Below, one piece after another: positions 43,574-51,912 of a stretch of 64,000 nucleotides of DNA. The position numbers and the translations under genes are program-made. The number at the start of each line of letters is the position of its first letter. Within the stretch, counting starts at the first letter, position 1. Source of the stretch: Cloacimonetes bacterium UBA6097 (GTDB taxonomy: Bacteria; Cloacimonadota; Cloacimonadia; Cloacimonadales; Cloacimonadaceae); the NCBI GenBank assembly GCA_002435865.1, contig DIWV01000010.1, positions 137,699-201,698 on the forward strand, written 5' to 3'. A model generated the notes under the pieces. That model did not search any database. It was not told the origin of the DNA and saw only the letters and a program-made list of their open reading frames with translations.

Positions 43574-45811
43574 CTAAAATCTTCTGTTTCGGTCTCTGCT
43601 TCCACGGTCATCTCTGCCACGGCTGCGGTTAAAACCACCTCTGTCATCATCACGATGTTCTCTGGGTGGGGGATTCTGTCCTTTTTCTATTGCTTCTTCA
43701 CTGGGTTGGGGATTTCCTTCCAGCCCTTTCATACTGAGAGCAATTTTTCCTCTTTCATTTCCGATAACTCTTACTTTTACTACATCCCCAAGCTTCAGCA
43801 TATCTCCGGGTTGGTTAATCCTGGCAGTATGCAGTTGTGAAACATGCACCATACCTTCTTTAGCTCCCAGGAACTTTACAAAAGCACCAAAAGATTCCAT
43901 CCGGGTTACAACTCCATCATAAACATGATTCATTTCGGGTTCAATGACTACGCTTAAAATCATGTTCTTGGCTTTGTCAATTGAATCCTTATCCGGAGAA
44001 AGAATACGGACTGTACCGTCGTCTTCTATATTGATTTCAACTTTGCAGACTTCAATAACGTTCTTGATATTTTTACCTGATGGTCCTATTACCTCTCCAA
44101 TCTTATCGGTAGGTATTTTGAAGCTTTCAATACGTGGTGCGGTTGGAGCTAAATCTTCTCTTGGTGCACCAATGGTTTTTTCCATCTCACCAATTATGTG
44201 CAGTCTGGCGACTTTAGCTTTTTCCAAAGCAATGGTCATGATTTCTTTGGTAATACCTTCAATCTTGATATCCATCTGCATGGCAGTAATACCATCTTTT
44301 GTACCGGCAACCTTAAAATCCATATCGCCTAAGTGGTCTTCAAGTCCCATGATATCTGTAAGAACAACATATTCACTGCCTTCCATAATGAGTCCGTTGG
44401 CTATTCCGGCAACCGGAGCTTTAATTGGTACACCCGCTGCCATCATAGACAGTGTACCGCTGCAAATAGTTGCCATTGAGGATGAACCGTTTGATTCAAG
44501 GATATCAGATACTATCCTGATTGTATACGGGAAAACTTCCTGATCCGGAATTACTACTTTTAATGCTCTTTCTGCAAGGTTTCCGTGACCCAGTTCCCTG
44601 CGTCCGGGAGCACCCATCCTGCCAACTTCACCTACACTGAACGGAGGGAAATTGTAATGCAGGTAGAAAGTCTTTTTGTATTCATCTTCCAGTCCGTCAA
44701 TCACCTGCTGGTCGCTACCGCCACCAAGAGTGACAGTACCCAGAGACTGGGTTTCGCCACGTGTGAACAAAGCTGAACCATGAACTATAGGAAGCACATC
44801 TATCTCACATGTGATATCGCGGATATCATCAAGATTTCTGCCATCAACCCTATGATGTTTTTCCAGGATTGATTTACGGACAAAGCGCTTGATTAATTCG
44901 TGGAAAGCTTCTTTGTAAAAACGCAGATTCTCTCCAAAGGCATCGCCATCTGCTTCCTGGTATTTTGTAAGCATATCTTCTTCTGCTTTATCAAAGGCTT
45001 CCTGACGTGCATGTTTGCCTAAAATCACGGCAGCTTCAGCTACCATTGAACCATAGTCAGCTTCTGTTTTAGCCATAATTTCTTCAGGAATCTTATACAG
45101 CTGAATCTCTACTTTAGGTTTAGCAGCTTCGGCTATAAACTCTTTTTGAACAGCGATTAATTTCTTAATCTCATCATGACCGGTGTAAACTGCATCCAGC
45201 ATTGTCTGTTCTGACAGCTCAGTTGCTGCAGATTCAATCATCACGATAGAATTTTCACTGCCTGCAACATTGAGGTTAAGCTTGCTGGTTCCGTTCAACT
45301 GCTGAATTGTAGGATTAACTACTATATTGTCATCAACATACCCAACGGTTACTCCGGCAATCGGACCATGAAAAGGAATATCAGATATACTTAGTGCCAG
45401 TGATGCGCCTAAAACACCTAATACACTTGGGTCATTTTCACCATCATAAGAAAGAATATTGACTACAACCTGCACAGCATTACGAAATCCATCCGGAAAT
45501 AAAGGACGGATTGAACGGTCTATCTGGCGTGCATTGAGAGTTGCATCTGTTGAAGGTTTGGATTCTCTTTTGAAAAATCCGCCCGGAATCTTTCCCGAGG
45601 CAAACATCTTTTCATTATAATCCACTGTTAAGGGAAAGAAATCCAGCCCTTCGCTGAATTCTTTTGCCATGACAGCAGTAGTCAAAACAGTAGTCTGACC
45701 ATATTGCATAAAAACAGCGCCATTAGCTTGTTTAGCCATTTTGCCGGTTTCGATTGTGAGGGTTCTGCCGCAAAATTCGACAGTTTTTTTGATTATTTTA
45801 AAATCATGCAT
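43574..45811 (-). CDS. pnp: Polyribonucleotide nucleotidyltransferase (PNPase)
   Basis: 745 residues from ATG 45811, which has GGAG 6 nt upstream; the frame extends further upstream through a leader hairpin. It is a phosphorolytic 3'-5' exoribonuclease of the RNA degradosome. There are two RNase PH domains (first about 10-230, second about 310-550 with GRRELGHGNLAERAL and GVPIKAPVAGIANGLI), then a KH domain (IGEVIGPSGKNIKNV), an S1 domain (YDGVVTRMESFGAFVKFLG) and an Arg/Gly-rich tail. It is downstream of rpsO as in E. coli, separated by a terminator and a long hairpin that may allow autoregulation. Confidence 0.95.
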   Translation of the reverse strand: MHDFKIIKKTVEFCGRTLTIETGKMAKQANGAVFMQYGQTTVLTTAVMAKEFSEGLDFFPLTVDYNEKMFASGKIPGGFFKRESKPSTDATLNARQIDRSIRPLFPDGFRNAVQVVVNILSYDGENDPSVLGVLGASLALSISDIPFHGPIAGVTVGYVDDNIVVNPTIQQLNGTSKLNLNVAGSENSIVMIESAATELSEQTMLDAVYTGHDEIKKLIAVQKEFIAEAAKPKVEIQLYKIPEEIMAKTEADYGSMVAEAAVILGKHARQEAFDKAEEDMLTKYQEADGDAFGENLRFYKEAFHELIKRFVRKSILEKHHRVDGRNLDDIRDITCEIDVLPIVHGSALFTRGETQSLGTVTLGGGSDQQVIDGLEDEYKKTFYLHYNFPPFSVGEVGRMGAPGRRELGHGNLAERALKVVIPDQEVFPYTIRIVSDILESNGSSSMATICSGTLSMMAAGVPIKAPVAGIANGLIMEGSEYVVLTDIMGLEDHLGDMDFKVAGTKDGITAMQMDIKIEGITKEIMTIALEKAKVARLHIIGEMEKTIGAPREDLAPTAPRIESFKIPTDKIGEVIGPSGKNIKNVIEVCKVEINIEDDGTVRILSPDKDSIDKAKNMILSVVIEPEMNHVYDGVVTRMESFGAFVKFLGAKEGMVHVSQLHTARINQPGDMLKLGDVVKVRVIGNERGKIALSMKGLEGNPQPSEEAIEKGQNPPPREHRDDDRGGFNRSRGRDDRGSRDRNRRF

Positions 45812-45833
45812 TGCATTCTCCATTGTTTTGTAC

Positions 45834-45898
45834 GGGAGAATAAGCAATAGGGTGAATGAAAGGGTAAGGTTTCATTCAGCTTATTGCTCCGTTCTCCC
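45834..45898 (-). promoter_or_regulatory. Long hairpin in the pnp leader
   Basis: In the minus-strand transcript, GGGAGAA pairs with TTCTCCC, GCAATA with TATTGC, and GAATGAAA with TTTCATTC. This gives 21 bp in three blocks separated by small internal loops, with an 8-nt apical loop. It ends 22 nt before the pnp start codon. In E. coli the pnp leader forms a similar interrupted stem cut by RNase III, after which PNPase represses its own mRNA; similarity here is structural and by position only. Confidence 0.7.
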
Positions 45899-46023
45899 TT
45901 TCTTTGTTTCTTTATCCGTAGTTATTAATCTTGTCACGGACAAGTTAGCTACGTCGGTTGTAATTTAATCTGACAAATGTCACACAGGGTCTTCTTACAA
46001 TATAACTGGAAAGAACTGATTAC

Positions 46024-46056
46024 AAAAACGAAAAAGGGGATAAATGCTTATCCCCT
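46024..46056 (-). terminator. Terminator between rpsO and pnp
   Basis: Minus-strand AGGGGATAA, loop GCAT, TTATCCCCT, then TTTTCGTTTTTG. A perfect 9-bp stem 15 nt after the rpsO stop codon. The following 125 nt up to the pnp hairpin show no clear promoter. Confidence 0.9.
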
Positions 46057-46071
46057 CAAATTGGCTATAGT

Positions 46072-46341
46072 TTATTTCCTAATACCAAGAGCCTTGATAA
46101 TGGTGCGGTACCGGTTGATGTCTTTCTTTGTTAGATAGTCAAGCAAACGGCGACGCTGACCGATCATCTTCAGTAAACCGCGACGGGTTGAGAAATCTTT
46201 CGGATGAACTTTAAGGTGTTCTGTGATATCCTTAATTCTCTGCGAAAGAAGCGCAATCTGTACTTCCGGTGAACCTGAATCTGACTCATGGAGTTTAAAC
46301 TCTGCCATGATAGCTGTCTTTGCCTCTGGTTTCAACGCCAT
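46072..46341 (-). CDS. rpsO: 30S ribosomal protein S15
   Basis: 89 residues, the standard length. It binds 16S rRNA helix 22 region and nucleates the platform. The signature LHESDSGSPEVQIALLSQRI, the H-L-K-x-H-x-K-D segment (HLKVHPKDFSTRRGLL) and QRRRLLDYL are intact, and the C-terminus is IKALGIRK. AAGGAG precedes ATG 46341. The rpsO-pnp order is widely conserved. Confidence 0.97.
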   Translation of the reverse strand: MALKPEAKTAIMAEFKLHESDSGSPEVQIALLSQRIKDITEHLKVHPKDFSTRRGLLKMIGQRRRLLDYLTKKDINRYRTIIKALGIRK

Positions 46342-46465
46342 TGTGTTCTCCTTGCATATTTTGTAGTCATGATTTATAGTGAGGGTTTTTTGTAAAGGAA
46401 TAAGTAATGAAAAAGTTTAATAGTAAACAACTTATTAGTGTGAATTAATAATACTAAGTATGTCT

Positions 46466-46491
46466 CGTAGGGATAGGTCTTGTGCCTGTCC
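46466..46491 (+). repeat. 26-nt dispersed repeat, copy 2
   Basis: CGTAGGGATAGG TCTTGTG CCTGTCC; identical to the minus strand of 37784-37809 except for one base in the stem. It lies in the 867-nt gap between rpsO and ftsZ, which contains several repeats and no believable gene. Confidence 0.8.
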
Positions 46492-46558
46492 TTAATTCAA
46501 TCTTATCATATCGAATTAAGTCTAATTTGAGGACACCTTTTTCAGGACGGAACATTCT

Positions 46559-46655
46559 CAGTATCTGCAGTATAGTTGCAGTATAGTTTCTGTATACTTG
46601 CAGTATAGTTTCTGTATACCTGCATACAGAAACTATGCTGTAAATATACTGTTGA
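46559..46655. repeat. 11-nt-period fold-back array, CAGTATAGTTG family
   Basis: Units start at 46568, 46579, 46590, 46601 and 46612: CAGTATAGTTG, CAGTATAGTTT, CTGTATACTTG, CAGTATAGTTT, CTGTATACCTG. They are followed by inverse-sense units CATACAGAAAC (46623), TATGCTGTAAA (46634) and TATACTGTTGA (46645). The 11-nt register is kept throughout. The arms can pair as a long hairpin. Confidence 0.85.
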
Positions 46656-46720
46656 TATATATTAGATTTATTGAAGTGAATAAGAGGAAAATAAACACTA
46701 AATACGTAGCGACAAATAAT

Positions 46721-46747
46721 CGTAGTGACATGCGTCCCGCATGTCTG
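46721..46747 (+). repeat. Hairpin repeat CGTAGTGACATGCG..
   Basis: GACATGCG, loop TCC, CGCATGTC, an 8-bp perfect stem preceded by CGTAGT. The CGTAG start matches the 26-nt repeat at 46466, and a partial CGTAGCGACA lies at 46705, suggesting related elements inserted close together. Confidence 0.6.
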
Positions 46748-46819
46748 ATCTCGTGTATTGGCAAAGTCCATAATTACCTTGAGTAAGGTAATCAATCTTA
46801 ACTTTCGCTGGAATTATGT

Positions 46820-47032
46820 ACTCCCGCAGGCTTAGAGTTTAGAACATAGTATTTATTATCAACATAGCTTCCGGGAGTCCTTTTTGCCGACGCATATTTT
46901 CATTGTTTAAATCAACCATAGGGCAAAATGGACTTCGGGCATAAGTATAGTATCGTCCTACCGGACTCCTCGAATCATGTCACCTGAACCCGGAAATTAA
47001 ATGCAGGGTTATATAAAACCGTCCTAAAGGAC
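46820..47032. other. Composite of hairpins in the rpsO-ftsZ gap
   Basis: ACTCCCG (46820) can pair with CGGGAGT (46872) over 45 nt and is followed by CCTTTTTG. Then come GTCC/GGAC (46955-46966), AACCC/GGGTT (46987-47010) and GTCCTAAAGGAC (47021-47032). The series looks like a decayed intergenic repeat element or a structured RNA; no reading frame is convincing. Confidence 0.35.
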
Positions 47033-47109
47033 TAAAGATATTTTGTTACATATCCAGGTGCTCACATACGGCAGTAAGCAAGCTGCTATAAAAATTACAA
47101 TTCTTAAGT

Positions 47110-47147
47110 AAAAAAAAAAATCGCCGACAGGGGGAATTGTCGGCGAT
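47110..47147 (-). terminator. Terminator of the division and cell-wall (dcw) cluster
   Basis: Minus-strand ATCGCCGACA, loop of 8, TGTCGGCGAT, followed by ten T residues. It is the strongest terminator in the window, 62 nt after the ftsZ stop codon. A small extra hairpin CCGGC/GCCGG precedes it. Confidence 0.95.
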
Positions 47148-47208
47148 TGTGGCCCGGCTTTTGATGCCGGTTTATCGAATACTAACTTTTATAAAAAAGG
47201 TCAGTATA

Positions 47209-48366
47209 TCAATCCAAGGCTTTGAGGAAAGAAGGAATATCTGTTTTCATTGAAGCAAGTGGAGCAGGTTCCTCTTTCTCTTTGTCATCGGGTACTTCAG
47301 TTTGAACAGGCTGGGTATACTTTAACCTGTCCAAAATTTCTTTGATATCAGGACTTGCTTCTTCAAGAGTCTTAGGTTTGATTGTAGAAAAAGCCATGAT
47401 TTGCTCTTCAGTATGACTAAGCCCTGTTGCAATAATAGTGACTGAGATTTTGCCTGACATCTTTTCATCAAAAATAAGTCCCATGATGATATTAGCTGCA
47501 GAACCTGTTTCACTGATTACGACTTGTGTAACTTCGTCCAGTTCAGACATCTTCATATCTGAACCGGCAGTAATATTAATAAGCAGAGCCTGGCATCCCT
47601 GCAGGTTAACATCAGATAACAGAGGATTAAGCAATGCTTCCCTGGCTGCATGTACTGCTCTGCAATCTCCTTCTGCTGTGCCTGTTCCCATCAGGGCATA
47701 ACCCATGTTTTGCATCACGGTACGAACATCAGCAAAATCGACATTGATATAACCGCTCAGGTTGATAATGTCTGAAACAGCTTTTGCAGCTTCATAAAGA
47801 ACATTATCAGCTTTGTGGAAAGCACTGATAATACCTAAATCTGCATAAATCTCTTTTAATTTTTCATTGGGAATAACAATTAGAGTGTCCACAAACTCAG
47901 ATAAATTCCTGATACCTTCCTCAGCATTTTGCTTTCTTCTTTGCCCTTCAGAATCAAAAGGCCTGCTGACAATACCGAGTGTTAAGATACCCATGTCTCT
48001 GGCAATCTTGGCAACAATCGGTGCTCCGCCTGTTCCTGTTCCGCCACCCATTCCGGCAGCAATAAAGACCATATCAGCCCCTTCCAAATGAGTCTTAATA
48101 TCGTCCCTGGATTCTTCAGCAGCCTGGCGTCCAAGCTCAGGATTAGCGCCTGTACCTAAACCCCTGGTAGATTTTTTGCCTACCTGAAGCTTCATTTTGG
48201 CTTTGGACTTTTGTAAGTCCATCATATCTGTATTGGCAGCAATAAACTCAACTCCTGATAGCTTATTATCAATCATGGTGTTGATGGCATTACCACCTGC
48301 TCCGCCTATTCCGACAACCTTAATTATGGAACCGACTTGCATGGGTCGTTCATCAAATTCAATCAT
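47209..48366 (-). CDS. ftsZ: Cell division protein FtsZ
   Basis: 385 residues. It is the tubulin-like GTPase that forms the Z ring. The N-terminus has GIGGAGGNAINTM, the tubulin signature is GMGGGTGTGGAP (about 107-118), and the T7 loop is in NVDFADV. A linker of 50 acidic residues precedes the conserved C-terminal peptide DIPSFLKALD, which binds FtsA. GGGGGA lies just before the ATG. It is the last gene of the dcw cluster, 19 nt after ftsA. Confidence 0.97.
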   Translation of the reverse strand: MIEFDERPMQVGSIIKVVGIGGAGGNAINTMIDNKLSGVEFIAANTDMMDLQKSKAKMKLQVGKKSTRGLGTGANPELGRQAAEESRDDIKTHLEGADMVFIAAGMGGGTGTGGAPIVAKIARDMGILTLGIVSRPFDSEGQRRKQNAEEGIRNLSEFVDTLIVIPNEKLKEIYADLGIISAFHKADNVLYEAAKAVSDIINLSGYINVDFADVRTVMQNMGYALMGTGTAEGDCRAVHAAREALLNPLLSDVNLQGCQALLINITAGSDMKMSELDEVTQVVISETGSAANIIMGLIFDEKMSGKISVTIIATGLSHTEEQIMAFSTIKPKTLEEASPDIKEILDRLKYTQPVQTEVPDDKEKEEPAPLASMKTDIPSFLKALD

Positions 48367-48385
48367 TGTATCCCCCTATCATTAT

Positions 48386-49657
48386 TTATAAATATTCTTT
48401 TATATAATTGTAAAACTTGCTGAGAAAGTTTTCTTTACCTAATTTGAATTTAGGTAAAAAAGATGTTTTTGTTTCCTTTAAATCGTCCATCCCATAATAT
48501 ATCAGTCCTATTGCAGTAGCATATGATGGATCTTCAAGACGGGATATAGCTCCGCTAAGGCGGGAAAGATCAGGATATCCAATCTTTACGGGTAAATTGA
48601 ATAACTCTGCAATATAACTATCTATATCCTTTAGTTTTGCAGTACCACCAGTAATAACCACACCGGCAGTAATTAATTCCGGCGGATATGCAGCTTTTAT
48701 AAATTGGTAGCATGATTCCATAAACTCTGATAACCTGCTTTGGATTATCATGCTTACATGAGAAGATTTATAATTGGATGAAGACCTGCCACTAATGCCA
48801 TCAACCGTGATGTCCGGATTATTTTCAGAATTATCTGTAAGGGCAGAACCAAATTCAATCTTAATGCTTTCAGCATGTGTAATTGTAGTTCTTAATCCAA
48901 TAGCAAGATCTCTGGTTATGTTGTTTCCTGCCATGGGTGTTACTGAGGTCTGAATAATATTACCTTTGTTATAAAAAGCAAGGTCACAGCAACCACCGCC
49001 AATATCAATCAGGACTGAACCAAGCCTTTTTTCATCCTCACTCAAAGTAGACAGACCAGCAGCTATGTGGCTTAATACAATATGATCAGGTTCAACAAAA
49101 TATCCGGCAACTTCTACACATTTAAGCAAATTGCGGATTGAAGTTATGTCTGCAAGAACGAGCATTACATGTGACGTAAGGTGGTATCCGGTCATATTGA
49201 CAGGGTTGTAAATCTCGTTCTGGTCGTCTATATCAAAATATTGAGGTAAACCATGTAATATCTGCAGCCGTTCAAAACCTTTTTGCGTTTTTATGCTGTT
49301 CTTGGCGTCATTTACTACTTGAGCTATATGGTCTTCAGTTATTTCGGAAGGAGCATTTGATAACGGACCTGATATAGATATCCTGCCCATTACGCTATGG
49401 CTGCGAATATGCTCCCCTGTAATATTAATATATATATTCTCAGCTTTGCAATTTGCTAAGTCTTCTGCCTGCTGAACAGCTGCTTTTATACAGCCGGATA
49501 CAGCTTGGATATCTTTGACCAGTCCCTTGTCCATGCCTTCAGAAGGTATTTCTCCAATACCTTTGATTTCTAATCTGCCCTCATTATTAATCTGTGAAAT
49601 CAATACTCTGACAAATGAAGAACCTATATCTAAAGCTGTTATAATCGAGGTTCTCAC
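48386..49657 (-). CDS. ftsA: Cell division protein FtsA
   Basis: 423 residues with a GTG start overlapping the ftsQ stop by 4 nt. It is an actin-like ATPase that tethers FtsZ to the membrane. It starts ITALDIGSSFVRVLI (phosphate 1); phosphate 2 is LIDIGGGCCDLAFY and the adenosine motif VVITGGTAKLKDID. The C-terminal segment ENFLSKFYNYIKEYL is the amphipathic membrane-targeting helix. Confidence 0.95.
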   Translation of the reverse strand: MRTSIITALDIGSSFVRVLISQINNEGRLEIKGIGEIPSEGMDKGLVKDIQAVSGCIKAAVQQAEDLANCKAENIYINITGEHIRSHSVMGRISISGPLSNAPSEITEDHIAQVVNDAKNSIKTQKGFERLQILHGLPQYFDIDDQNEIYNPVNMTGYHLTSHVMLVLADITSIRNLLKCVEVAGYFVEPDHIVLSHIAAGLSTLSEDEKRLGSVLIDIGGGCCDLAFYNKGNIIQTSVTPMAGNNITRDLAIGLRTTITHAESIKIEFGSALTDNSENNPDITVDGISGRSSSNYKSSHVSMIIQSRLSEFMESCYQFIKAAYPPELITAGVVITGGTAKLKDIDSYIAELFNLPVKIGYPDLSRLSGAISRLEDPSYATAIGLIYYGMDDLKETKTSFLPKFKLGKENFLSKFYNYIKEYL

Positions 49658-50433
49658 TGGACCTCCGGTCTGATTATAACTTGATTTTTAAATCTCAAAT
49701 CGAATATGTTCTTGCGGTTGACATCTCCATTTTCCTGGACAAATTCATATCGCCTTAATTGGTCTTTCAAATCTTCATCGTCCAAAAGAATTCGCGTTCC
49801 ATATTCAGTGTCGACAATAAAAAGTTGACCATTTTCCAGATAGTATTCTGAAATGGATTTGATAAAATCAGGACGTTCAACAATTATCTGCTTTTGCAAA
49901 TCAATAACTTTCTTTAAAAACGAATCCTTCAATTTACTTCCTACATGTAACTGACGGCTTTGGTATTTCGTGTGAATAATTGGTAAATCTTCTTTTGAGG
50001 GATAAACTGCATATTCCATAACCATACCGTGTTCATCAATGGGAAATAAATCCCCCTCACAGCTTTTTACATAAAGAAAACCCTTTCTCTCAGTTATTTT
50101 TACTTTTAAGGTTTTTGGGTAGAGCCGAATAACATTTATCTTTTCTATTCGTTTGTTCTTGAGAAGTTGTTCTCTTACTTCTTTTGACTTAATCTCTACC
50201 AAGTTTTCTCCTATAAATCTATGTAATAAATCAATTATCGTTGCAACAGAAACGTTTTCATTGCCCGTTACACTAATCTTTCGGATTCTCAACCAATCCG
50301 CTTTTTTCAATTGTCCTAGACTAATCCAAGACAGACTTATCAATCCTATGAGAATAACAATAAAGAAGAAAATAAACCTGCTGTTTCCTCTTCTTTTGCG
50401 TTCCTTATCTCTTGGTATTGATAATTTATTCAT
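49654..50433 (-). CDS. ftsQ: Cell division protein FtsQ/DivIB
   Basis: 259 residues from ATG 50433; an upstream GTG at 50451 would add six residues, and no clear ribosome binding site decides. A short basic cytoplasmic part (KERKRRGNSR) is followed by one TM helix (about 21-42) and a periplasmic POTRA domain (RIRKISVTGNENVSVATII) and the FtsQ beta domain (LKVKITERKGFLYVKSCEG..DEHG). It links early and late division proteins. It lies 88 nt after murC; that gap is AT-rich and may hold an internal promoter. Confidence 0.88.
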   Translation of the reverse strand: MNKLSIPRDKERKRRGNSRFIFFFIVILIGLISLSWISLGQLKKADWLRIRKISVTGNENVSVATIIDLLHRFIGENLVEIKSKEVREQLLKNKRIEKINVIRLYPKTLKVKITERKGFLYVKSCEGDLFPIDEHGMVMEYAVYPSKEDLPIIHTKYQSRQLHVGSKLKDSFLKKVIDLQKQIIVERPDFIKSISEYYLENGQLFIVDTEYGTRILLDDEDLKDQLRRYEFVQENGDVNRKNIFDLRFKNQVIIRPEVQ

Positions 50434-50521
50434 AATCAAACAATTACACACCTAAGCATAAAATCCGCTTTTTTGTATAGTAACTCATAATGTCCTATTA
50501 TTTTATAAGTTAAGAATGTTG

Positions 50522-51904
50522 TCAATGACTTTTTTCCTTTCTTATTCGAGATATTAATTCTTCACCATACTGCCAGATATTTCCGGCTCCCATTGTTACA
50601 ACTACATCACCTTCTTGAAGCAATTGGAAAGCTGTATCTACTATATCTTTATTGTCCTCAACGTAAGTCACATTATGATGTCCGCATTGAATTGCTGCGT
50701 CTGCTATCAGTTTTGATGTGACACCAGGAATTGCTTGTTCTCTGGCTGGATAAATAGGAGCTAATATTAAAGTGTCACAAGAGAAGAATGCTTTTCCAAA
50801 ATCTTTGTGGAAATCCCTTGTTCTGGAGAACAAATGTGGTTGAAAAATAACTACAATTCTGCGTTTTGTGCTTTCACGAAACCCTTCTAAAGTTGCAGTA
50901 ATTTCAGTGGGGTGATGGGCATAATCATCAAAGATTGTGATCCCTGCTACTTCAGCTTTTAGTTCAAATCTTCTATAAACACCCTTATAATCTGATAATC
51001 CTTTCTGTATATTTTTAAAAGGAATATCAAGCTCTAAACCCATTGAAACAGCTAAAAGCGAATTAAGAATATTGTGCATACCTGTAACATTTAGTTGAAT
51101 TCTACCAAGACAATATCCTTTATAATTAGCATCATAAGAAGCATGGAAATTTTCCATTGTTATGTTCGTAGCTTGTATATCTGCTTGACGGGAAGTCCCA
51201 TATGTTACAACCCTTTTATGAAGTGATGGGAGGATGGCCTGAACTCCGGAATCATTCAGACAGGCAATTACAGATCCGAAAAAAGGAACTTTATTAGCGT
51301 ATTCAATAAAAGCAGATTTGATATTATCATAATTTATGTAGCAATCAAGATGATCAGAATCTATATTGGTGATACCAGCTATAATGGGGCTCAGACTCAG
51401 AAATGAGTGATCATATTCATCAGCTTCTACGACTATGTATTTGCCAGAACCCATAACGTTATTAGAACCAAAATTCATTACTTTGCCACCGACAATAATC
51501 GTAGGATTAAGTCCTGCAGATTCCAAAACCATTCCTGCCATAGATGTAGTTGTAGTTTTTCCATGAGTTCCGGCAATTCCTATACTATAGCTCATCCTCG
51601 TTATTTCAGCCAACATCTCTGCTCTTCTTATGACTGGTATTTTGAGCGCTTTAGCTGCAACTATTTCCGGATTATTATCTTTGACTGCTGAAGATTTGAC
51701 AACCACGTCCATATCCTTAATGAGCTTCTCATCATGCCCTTCAAAGATTGAGATGCCAAGGGTTTCTAGATGAGCTGTTACATCGCTTTTCTTTAAATCA
51801 GAACCGGAAATTTCCAAGCCTTGATTATGAAGAAATTCGGCAATACCTGACATGCCGATACCACCAATCCCAACGAAATGTATCTTACGAGTTTTGCCTA
51901 ACAT
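50522..51904 (-). CDS. murC: UDP-N-acetylmuramate--L-alanine ligase
   Basis: 460 residues. It adds L-Ala to UDP-MurNAc with ATP in the cytoplasm. The start FVGIGGIGMSGIAEFLHNQG is the MurC UDP-binding motif, the P-loop is GTHGKTTTTSMAG (about 111-123), and FDDYAHHPTEI and VVIFQPHLFSRT are conserved. AGGAG precedes ATG 51904. No Ddl fusion is present (in Chlamydia MurC is fused to Ddl), and neither ddl nor murB is in this cluster. Confidence 0.95.
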   Translation of the reverse strand: MLGKTRKIHFVGIGGIGMSGIAEFLHNQGLEISGSDLKKSDVTAHLETLGISIFEGHDEKLIKDMDVVVKSSAVKDNNPEIVAAKALKIPVIRRAEMLAEITRMSYSIGIAGTHGKTTTTSMAGMVLESAGLNPTIIVGGKVMNFGSNNVMGSGKYIVVEADEYDHSFLSLSPIIAGITNIDSDHLDCYINYDNIKSAFIEYANKVPFFGSVIACLNDSGVQAILPSLHKRVVTYGTSRQADIQATNITMENFHASYDANYKGYCLGRIQLNVTGMHNILNSLLAVSMGLELDIPFKNIQKGLSDYKGVYRRFELKAEVAGITIFDDYAHHPTEITATLEGFRESTKRRIVVIFQPHLFSRTRDFHKDFGKAFFSCDTLILAPIYPAREQAIPGVTSKLIADAAIQCGHHNVTYVEDNKDIVDTAFQLLQEGDVVVTMGAGNIWQYGEELISRIRKEKSH

Positions 51905-51912
51905 ATAATCTC

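Noticed and set aside
46454..46795. 113-codon minus-strand frame between rpsO and ftsZ
   Set aside because: It consists largely of the 26-nt repeat and the 11-nt array read through, with no ribosome binding site and no protein-like composition.
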